Source: an uncultured Alistipes sp. (GTDB lineage: Bacteria; Bacteroidota; Bacteroidia; Bacteroidales; Rikenellaceae). From it: 45,881 bases of DNA. Each line of letters begins with the position of its first letter. The first letter of the stretch is position 1. The position numbers and the translations under genes are program-made. Shown here in pieces: positions 40,748 to 45,881 of this stretch. Below the pieces are notes generated by a model. The model saw nothing but the letters and a program-made list of their open reading frames with translations. It did no database searches and had not been told where the DNA came from. The DNA lies in NCBI GenBank assembly GCA_949840605.1, contig CATKXN010000006.1:1-45881 (forward strand). Reading direction: 5' to 3'.

Positions 40748-41692
40748 ATGAATATGGACAAAGGAAAACTGAAAGGACATGCGGCCCTCTGGGCCGCGAA
40801 CATCGTCTGGGGCCTCAACGCCCCGATCGGCAAGAGCGTGCTCCGGTCCGAAGCCAATCCCGGGGGAATCAGCCCCTTCGCACTGAGCGTCTACCGCATG
40901 GTGGGCGCCGCGTTGCTGTTCTGGGCCTTGTCGCTCTTCCTCCCCCGCGAGCGGGTCGCCCGGCGTGACATCGTGCTGCTGTTCTTCGCCTCGGTGTTCG
41001 GCATCCAGCTCAACCAGATGCTCTTCCTCTGGGGACTGTCCCTCACCTCGCCCATCGACACCTCGATCATCGCCACCATCGTCCCCGTGCTGACGATGGT
41101 GCTGGCCACGCTGTTCCTCCGCGAACCGATCACATGGCTCAAGGCCGGGGGCGTATTCCTCGGATGCGCCGGGGCGCTGATCCTCATTCTCGCCAGCCAG
41201 CACGGCACGGGCCACACGTCGAGCGTCCAGGGCGACGTGCTCTGCATCGTCAGCGCCGTCAGCTACGCCACCTATCTCACGGCCTTCCGCAACGTGATCG
41301 TCCGCTACTCGCCCGTGACGACGATGAAATGGATGTTCCTCTTCGCGGCCGTCGCGGCCCTGGCGATCTACTGGCGCCCGCTGACGGAGGTGGACTACGC
41401 CGCCGTGTCGCCGCGCATCTGGGGCGGAGTCGCCTACGTGGTCGTCGGCGCGACGTTCTTCTCCTACCTGATGGTTCCCGTGGCGCAGCACCGGCTGCGG
41501 CCGACGGTCGTGTCGATGTACAACTACGTGCAGCCCGTCGTGGCGGTGCTCTTCACCGTGGCCATCGGGCTCGACACCTTCGGCTTCACCAAAGCCGGGG
41601 CCGCGCTGTGCGTCTTCGTCGGGGTGTGGCTGGTGACCAAGTCGAAATCGCGGGCCCAATTGGACGCCGCCCGCCTGAAGGACGAGGTTTAG
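40748..41692 (+). CDS. EamA/DMT-superfamily transporter 2
   Basis: Second ten-helix drug/metabolite transporter, 314 residues from ATG 40748. A GTG at 40739 is possible but falls at the end of the direct repeat. EamA landmarks are AALWAANIVWGLNAPIGKS at the start, GLSLTSPIDTSIIATIVPVL in the first repeat and YLMVPVAQHRLRPTVVSMYN and VQPVVAVL in the second. Substrate not inferable. It is divergent from EamA transporter 1 and convergent with cca. Confidence 0.87.
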   Translation: MNMDKGKLKGHAALWAANIVWGLNAPIGKSVLRSEANPGGISPFALSVYRMVGAALLFWALSLFLPRERVARRDIVLLFFASVFGIQLNQMLFLWGLSLTSPIDTSIIATIVPVLTMVLATLFLREPITWLKAGGVFLGCAGALILILASQHGTGHTSSVQGDVLCIVSAVSYATYLTAFRNVIVRYSPVTTMKWMFLFAAVAALAIYWRPLTEVDYAAVSPRIWGGVAYVVVGATFFSYLMVPVAQHRLRPTVVSMYNYVQPVVAVLFTVAIGLDTFGFTKAGAALCVFVGVWLVTKSKSRAQLDAARLKDEV

Positions 41693-41700
41693 GAGCGCCC

Positions 41701-41730
41701 GCCTGAGAGGCAGCCCGCCTAAGAGGCGGG
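41701..41730. terminator. CTAAGAG palindromes between EamA 2 and cca
   Basis: GCCT-GAG-AGGC (41701-41711) is followed by the longer stem CCCGCCT (41714-41720), loop AAG, AGGCGGG (41724-41730), then GTTTAAT. It lies between two convergent genes, so a bidirectional terminator role is likely. It also belongs to the palindrome family seen at 40557-40669. Confidence 0.6.
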
Positions 41731-41778
41731 GTTTAATGGGGCAGTGCATACCGGATTCAGCACGGTTTTGTGCGTCAG

Positions 41779-43179
41779 TCACTGTTTCACCTTTGTCAGC
41801 CCGCGTTCTGCCGCCAGCCGTTCCATCAGGGCGTAGGCCGCATCGTATTCGTTGGGGATCTCGCCGTCGATAATGGCGTTCTTGATGACCTCCTTGATGT
41901 CGCCGATGACGCGGCACGGGCCGATGCCATAGGTCTCCATGATCAGCTCGCCCGTGACCGGAGGCTGGAAGTTGCGGATGCGGTCCCGCTCTTCGAGGTC
42001 CTTCATCTTGCGGCGCACCAGTTCGAAATTCGCCAGATAGCGTTTCACCTTGGCGTCGATGCCCGAGGTGATGTCCGCTTCGCACAGGATCATCAGCGAC
42101 TCCACGTCGTCCCCCGCCTCGAACAGCAGCCGCCGCACGGCGGAATCCGTCACCAGGTCTTCGGAGAGGATGATGGGCCGCAGGTGGAGGAACACGAGCT
42201 TCCGCACGAACTTCATGTGCTCGTTCAGAGGCAGTTTCAACTGCCGGAAAATCCCGGGCACCATCTTCGAACCCACGACCTCGTGACCGTGGAACGTCCA
42301 GCCGACCTTCGGATCGTAGGCCTTGGTCTGCGGCTTGCCAATGTCGTGCAGCAGCGCCGCCCAGCGCAGCCACAGGTCGTCCGAACGGCGCGCAACGTTG
42401 TCCAGCACCTTGAGCGTATGGATAAAATTGTCCTTGTGGGCGTGTTTGCCGCGCTTCTCCACCCCCTTGAGGTTGTGGAGTTCGGGGAAGATCAGTTCCA
42501 GCAGCCCCGTGAGCTCCAGCAGTTCGAAGCCCATCGAGGGGACGGGCGAAAGGACGATCTTGTCGAGTTCCGTGGCGATGCGTTCGCGCGAAACGATCCG
42601 TATGCGCTGCGCATTGCGGCGGATGGCCTCGAAAGTCTCCTCCTCGATCGTGAAGCCCAGCTGCGCGGCGAACCGCACGGCGCGCATCATGCGCAGGGGA
42701 TCGTCGGAGAAGGTGATGTCGGGATCGCACGGCGTGCGGACGATGCAGTCCTCCAGGTCGGACATCCCGTCGAAGGGGTCGACCAGTTCGCCGAACGTGG
42801 CGTCGTTGAGCGACCACGCCATGGCGTTGATCGTGAAGTCGCGCCGTCGCTGGTCGTCCTCGAGCGTCCCGGGCTCGACCTCGGGTTTGCGCGAATCGCG
42901 CGTATAGGACTCCTTGCGGGCTCCCACGAACTCCACCTCGACGCCCCCGGCGCGGACCATCGCCGTACCGAACGTCTTGAAGACCGAAACCTTGGCCTTC
43001 AGTTCGCGCCCCAGCGCCTCGGCCAGCGCGATACCGCTGCCCACGACCACCACGTCGATGTCGGTCGAGGGGCGGCGCAAGTAGTGGTCGCGCACGTAGC
43101 CTCCGACGACGAAAGCCCTCACGCCCTGCTCGTCGGCAAGGCGCGAAATCCGCCGGAATATCGGATTAGTAAGCGGCAC
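41779..43179 (-). CDS. cca: CCA tRNA nucleotidyltransferase / poly(A) polymerase-family protein with HD domain
   Basis: Adds or repairs the 3' CCA of tRNAs. The 466-residue product has the class II nucleotidyltransferase head domain with GGYVRDHYLRRPSTDIDVVV (about residues 26-45; GG and DxD metal site visible) and RRDFTINAMAW. An RNA-binding helical part follows (DDPLRMMRAVRFAAQLGF), then a C-terminal HD domain with HTLKVLDN and ALLHDIGKP. Poly(A) polymerase activity cannot be excluded from sequence. Third gene of a leftward operon: it starts 4 bases after the SGNH hydrolase stop. Confidence 0.94.
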   Translation of the reverse strand: MPLTNPIFRRISRLADEQGVRAFVVGGYVRDHYLRRPSTDIDVVVVGSGIALAEALGRELKAKVSVFKTFGTAMVRAGGVEVEFVGARKESYTRDSRKPEVEPGTLEDDQRRRDFTINAMAWSLNDATFGELVDPFDGMSDLEDCIVRTPCDPDITFSDDPLRMMRAVRFAAQLGFTIEEETFEAIRRNAQRIRIVSRERIATELDKIVLSPVPSMGFELLELTGLLELIFPELHNLKGVEKRGKHAHKDNFIHTLKVLDNVARRSDDLWLRWAALLHDIGKPQTKAYDPKVGWTFHGHEVVGSKMVPGIFRQLKLPLNEHMKFVRKLVFLHLRPIILSEDLVTDSAVRRLLFEAGDDVESLMILCEADITSGIDAKVKRYLANFELVRRKMKDLEERDRIRNFQPPVTGELIMETYGIGPCRVIGDIKEVIKNAIIDGEIPNEYDAAYALMERLAAERGLTKVKQ

Positions 43180-43183
43180 CCTG

Positions 43184-43837
43184 CTATTTTACGTGAGGTT
43201 TGATGACGTCGCGCCACACCAGGTAGCCCTCGCCCTTGAGATGCAGCCCGTCGAGCGTGTAACGCTTGTCCAGATTGCCGTTTTCGTCGGCCAGGGCTCC
43301 CCAGACGTCGAGGTAGGTGACGCCCTTTTCGTCGCACAGCGCCTCGAGCCGCTTGTTCGTCGGCACGATCAGCGGGGCATAGGCCTTGCGTCGCTCGTAT
43401 TTCGGGAGATCCACGCCGTTGACGGGCAGGATGCTCTGGACGTAGATCTTGGTCCAGCGCGACTCGGCCTGGAAACGGTCGATCAGCCGCCCGATGTTGG
43501 CCAGCACCTCGTCGGGCGAGGCGCCGGAGATCAGGTCGTTGATGCCGATCATCAGGAACAGTTTTTTGGGATGCCCCTCGATGATCGGGTCGAGCCGTTC
43601 GAGCAGCCACCCCGAACGGTCGCCGCTGATGCCGCGGTTCTTGATATGGCGGTTGTTGAACAGTTCGGCCCACTCGCAGCCGTCGGTGATCGAATTGCCC
43701 AGAAAGACGATGTCGCTCGAAAGCACCGGAAGCACCTCGAACAACGTCCGCCTGCGAAGGTTGTATTCGCTCTGGGCGAACAGCGGGCCCGCGGCGAGGA
43801 GGGCTGTGAAAAGGATCAGGATACGTTTCATGGTCAT
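43184..43837 (-). CDS. Secreted SGNH/GDSL-family hydrolase
   Basis: Exported esterase of 217 residues with a signal peptide ending at PLFAQ (about residue 22). The start ATG at 43837 overlaps the pdxJ stop by one base (TGATG), favouring coupling. SGNH blocks are visible: VFLGNSITDG (nucleophile S49), NRGISGDRS, IGINDL and a C-terminal DGLHLKGEG with the Asp/His pair. It resembles the platelet-activating-factor-acetylhydrolase-like/sugar-acetylesterase group common in Bacteroidetes. Substrate unknown; a cell-envelope or dietary-glycan acetyl group is plausible. Confidence 0.87.
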   Translation of the reverse strand: MTMKRILILFTALLAAGPLFAQSEYNLRRRTLFEVLPVLSSDIVFLGNSITDGCEWAELFNNRHIKNRGISGDRSGWLLERLDPIIEGHPKKLFLMIGINDLISGASPDEVLANIGRLIDRFQAESRWTKIYVQSILPVNGVDLPKYERRKAYAPLIVPTNKRLEALCDEKGVTYLDVWGALADENGNLDKRYTLDGLHLKGEGYLVWRDVIKPHVK

Positions 43838-44553
43838 CACAATTTAAGTTCGCGGCGGTAAAGCTGCACGGTGTTTTCCAGTCCGTAGCAGAGCGCGTCG
43901 CAGATCAGCGCGTGGCCGATCGACACCTCGTCGGTCCAGGGAATTCGGCTGACGAACCCGTGCAGGTTCTCCAGCGAAAGGTCGTGTCCGGCGTTCAGCC
44001 CCAGCCCCTGCCGGCGGGCCTCCTCGGCGGCGGCCACATAGGGAGCCGCGGCCCGCTCCGGACCGTCGGGATATTCCCGGGCGTAGGCTTCGGTGTAAAG
44101 CTCCACCCGGTCGGCGCCGCAGGCCTTCGCCCCGGCGACCATCTCCGGGGAGGGGTCCACGAAGATCGAGACCCGGATGCCTTTTTCGTGGAAATGCCGC
44201 GTCACGTCGGTCAGGAACGCACGGTGAGCCACGGTGTCCCAGCCGGCGTTCGACGTGACGGCGTCGTGGGCGTCGGGCACGAGGGTCACCTGCGCCGGAA
44301 CCACCTCCGACACCAGGTCGATGAAGCTCGGAATGGGATTGCCCTCGACGTTGAGCTCCGTCGTGAGCACCCGTTTCAGGGCGCGCACGTCGTCGTAGCG
44401 GATGTGACGCGCATCGGGGCGCGGGTGCACCGTGATGCCGTCGGCTCCGAAACGTTCGATGTCCGTGGCCGCGCGGACCACGTCGGGAAGATTGCCTCCG
44501 CGCGAATTGCGCACCACGGCGATCTTATTGATGTTAACACTCAGCTTCGTCAT
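43837..44553 (-). CDS. pdxJ: Pyridoxine 5'-phosphate synthase
   Basis: Condenses 1-deoxyxylulose 5-phosphate with 3-amino-2-oxopropyl phosphate in vitamin B6 synthesis. The ATG at 44553 gives the usual start MTKLSVNINKIAVVRNSRGG; the longer frame upstream is not typical. The 238 residues form a TIM barrel with GADGITVHPRPDARHIRYDDV (catalytic His region), then NVEGNPI, TLVPDAHDAVTSNAGWD and GLGLNAGHDLSLENL near the end. Length is standard. First gene of the leftward pdxJ-SGNH-cca set, divergent from NAD kinase. Confidence 0.96.
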   Translation of the reverse strand: MTKLSVNINKIAVVRNSRGGNLPDVVRAATDIERFGADGITVHPRPDARHIRYDDVRALKRVLTTELNVEGNPIPSFIDLVSEVVPAQVTLVPDAHDAVTSNAGWDTVAHRAFLTDVTRHFHEKGIRVSIFVDPSPEMVAGAKACGADRVELYTEAYAREYPDGPERAAAPYVAAAEEARRQGLGLNAGHDLSLENLHGFVSRIPWTDEVSIGHALICDALCYGLENTVQLYRRELKL

Positions 44554-44607
44554 AAAACTCACCATATTTAAGAAATACAGGATTCGGTCCGTCAAAATCC
44601 GAACAAG

Positions 44608-44639
44608 TTTGGTTTTGCGCTCACCTTTCGCTATATTTG
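44608..44639 (+). promoter_or_regulatory. Bacteroidetes promoter for NAD kinase
   Basis: TTTG at 44608-44611 and TATATTTG at 44632-44639, with 20 bases between, match TTTG-N19-21-TAnnTTTG. The predicted transcript would have a leader of about 90 bases before ATG 44738. Confidence 0.75.
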
Positions 44640-44737
44640 CGACGATATGCCGCGCCACCGCGCCGGTCCGCAGACGCCTGCGTCCCGGATGTCGGATCGG
44701 CGTGGTAAAGTTACTTCATTTTTTCGAAACTCCGCCG

Positions 44738-45616
44738 ATGAAAATCATACTTTTTTCCCGCGCGCAGATCGCCCACACTCCCGAAGAAATTCGCCAGCTG
44801 TTCGATGCGATCGAACTGTCCGGATTCGATTACGCAGTCAACGAGGAGTTTGCCCCCGTCGTGCGGCAAACCGCCGGAATCGTGCTTCCTCCGGAGAAGC
44901 TCTACGGCCGGCACATCGGCAAACAGCCTGCCGAAACCGTCATGGTCTGCTACGGAGGCGACGGAACGCTGCTCGAAGGTGTGCACCGCCTCTGCGGCGC
45001 CCCGATTCCCGTGATGGGCATCAACGCCGGGCATCTGGGCTTTCTGACCAGCGCCCCGAGCGCAGGGCTGGAGCTGATATTCAGCGACATCGCGGCGGGG
45101 AAGATCACCACCGAGCCCCGCTCGCTGCTGCGCATCGAGGGCGATTTCGGCGAGCAGCCCGACTCGACGCTGGCACTCAACGAATTCACCGTGCAGCGTC
45201 ACGGCGCGGGGATGATCTCGGTCGAAACCTACGTCGACGACCAGATGGTCGCCACCTACCACGGCGACGGGGTGATCGTCTCGACCCCCACGGGATCGAC
45301 CGCCTATTCGCTCAGCGCCGGGGGCCCCGTCGTGGCCCCGACGTGCCGGTGCCTCGTCATCTCGCCCCTCGCCCCGCACAACCTCACGATGCGCCCGGTG
45401 GTGATCCCCGACACGGGCGTCATCACGCTGCGCGTAAACGCCCGCCGTTCGGACGCGTTCGTCACGCTGGACGACCGCACCTACCGGATTTCGCACGGCG
45501 CACGCTTCACCGTCAGGCGGGCCGAGCAGCAGATTTTTTTGGCCGTGCCGCACAATATATCATTTTACGACACGTTACGGAATAAGATGATGTGGGGAAT
45601 AGACATCCGCAGTTAA
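44738..45616 (+). CDS. nadK: NAD kinase
   Basis: Phosphorylates NAD to NADP, in the cytoplasm. The start ATG at 44738 is chosen because the product then begins MKIILFSRAQ, as in Bacteroidetes NAD kinases. A longer frame is open from 44432 but it overlaps pdxJ on the other strand and precedes the promoter. The 292 residues show the catalytic GGDGTLLEGVHR motif (about residues 73-84), NAGHLGFLTS, the conserved ALNEFTVQR (NE motif) and the glycine-rich STPTGSTAYSLSAGGP. All key motifs are intact. uppS follows after 55 bases with its own promoter box. Confidence 0.95.
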   Translation: MKIILFSRAQIAHTPEEIRQLFDAIELSGFDYAVNEEFAPVVRQTAGIVLPPEKLYGRHIGKQPAETVMVCYGGDGTLLEGVHRLCGAPIPVMGINAGHLGFLTSAPSAGLELIFSDIAAGKITTEPRSLLRIEGDFGEQPDSTLALNEFTVQRHGAGMISVETYVDDQMVATYHGDGVIVSTPTGSTAYSLSAGGPVVAPTCRCLVISPLAPHNLTMRPVVIPDTGVITLRVNARRSDAFVTLDDRTYRISHGARFTVRRAEQQIFLAVPHNISFYDTLRNKMMWGIDIRS

Positions 45617-45654
45617 TCTTTACTCGTTTTTTCCTTAATTAATAGAATTTTCCC

Positions 45655-45662
45655 TATATTTG
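45655..45662 (+). promoter_or_regulatory. -7 box very close to the uppS start
   Basis: TATATTTG matches TAnnTTTG and ends only 9 bases before the uppS ATG at 45672. If used, transcription would begin within a few bases of the start codon, so the mRNA would be nearly leaderless. No exact TTTG -33 is seen; there is a T-rich tract at 45627-45632. Confidence 0.5.
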
Positions 45663-45671
45663 TGCCCTACT

Positions 45672-45881
45672 ATGAGCGAGCAGAAACGCATACCGCGACA
45701 CGTCGCTATCATCATGGACGGCAACGGCCGCTGGGCCGGGCTGCACGGCAAGGAGCGTTACGAGGGCCATGCCGCGGGTGTGGAACCCGTGCGGGCTTCG
45801 CTGCGCGCCGCCGCCCGCTGGGGCGTGAAGTACCTGACGCTCTATGCGTTCTCGACCGAAAACTGGGGACGGCCCGCCGCG
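45672..45881 (+). CDS. uppS: Isoprenyl transferase (undecaprenyl diphosphate synthase), 5' part
   Basis: First 70 codons of a cis-prenyltransferase that makes undecaprenyl diphosphate, the lipid carrier for peptidoglycan and other glycans. The frame runs off the window edge. The product begins [20 protein letters not shown] and then shows [16 protein letters not shown] and FSTENWGRP. These include the catalytic Asp in MDGNGRWA, the His in EGHAAG and the conserved FSTENW, all typical. The frame is incomplete because the window ends, not because of a mutation. Confidence 0.95.
   Translation, partial: MSEQKRIPRHVAIIMDGNGRWAGLHGKERYEGHAAGVEPVRASLRAAARWGVKYLTLYAFSTENWGRPAA

Noticed and set aside
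40661..42817. Minus-strand open frame of 718 codons spanning EamA 2 and part of cca
   Set aside because: It crosses two real genes and intergenic repeats and has no domain; GC-rich shadow.

Overview
The window looks like a chromosomal segment from a high-GC member of the Bacteroidales, most plausibly Alistipes or another Rikenellaceae (inference). The reasons are a SusC/SusD glycan-uptake locus, several lipoproteins, repeated copies of the Bacteroidetes -7 promoter box TAnnTTTG, and GC-rich housekeeping genes whose order and sequences fit this group. No rRNA, tRNA, CRISPR array, integrase or transposase was found. Region 1 (1-13.6 kb) is housekeeping and envelope biology. pgi and gpsA run leftward. 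The elongasome set mreB-mreC-mreD-mrdA(PBP2)-rodA runs rightward with overlaps or short gaps. A Ca2+-type P-ATPase and a PAP2 phosphatase fused to a beta-rich, barrel-like C-terminus follow almost without a gap. A small lipoprotein gene and a membrane-anchored, apparently degenerate rubrerythrin-like gene are divergently arranged after that. Region 2 (about 13.8-35.7 kb) is a block of visibly lower GC and different codon use: one polysaccharide utilisation locus (PUL). It opens with an ECF sigma factor and a FecR-type anti-sigma factor. The putative operon then encodes an STN-domain SusC, SusD, two small surface lipoproteins, two paralogous heparinase II/III-fold lyases, a GH88 unsaturated glucuronyl hydrolase, a fimbrillin-like/FISUMP lipoprotein, an FAD-dependent oxidoreductase, a sodium:solute symporter, a Zn-dependent alcohol dehydrogenase, a deletion scar joining a class II aldolase start to a PfkB kinase end, and an intact PfkB kinase. 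The likely logic is: surface capture, lyase cleavage of a uronic-acid-containing polymer, removal of the unsaturated uronate by GH88, symport into the cytoplasm, then redox conversion and phosphorylation. There is no sulfatase, so the target is probably unsulfated or desulfated elsewhere. The sugar-catabolic end of the operon is visibly decaying. Region 3 (35.7-45.9 kb) returns to high-GC genes: a YebC-family regulator, a sialate-O-acetylesterase-like lipoprotein, a VOC protein, a Sua5/YrdC-type threonylcarbamoyl-AMP synthase, a 4HBT thioesterase and two divergent EamA transporters separated by palindromic repeats. A leftward operon pdxJ-SGNH hydrolase-cca follows, then NAD kinase and the 5' end of uppS, which is cut by the window edge. 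The most unusual points are the PUL composition (paired lyases, a fimbrillin-like protein and an FAD oxidoreductase, no sulfatase), the aldolase/kinase scar, the PAP2-barrel fusion, the degenerate rubrerythrin and the CTAAGAG palindromes around the EamA genes. I do not see a clearly new defence or mobile system.
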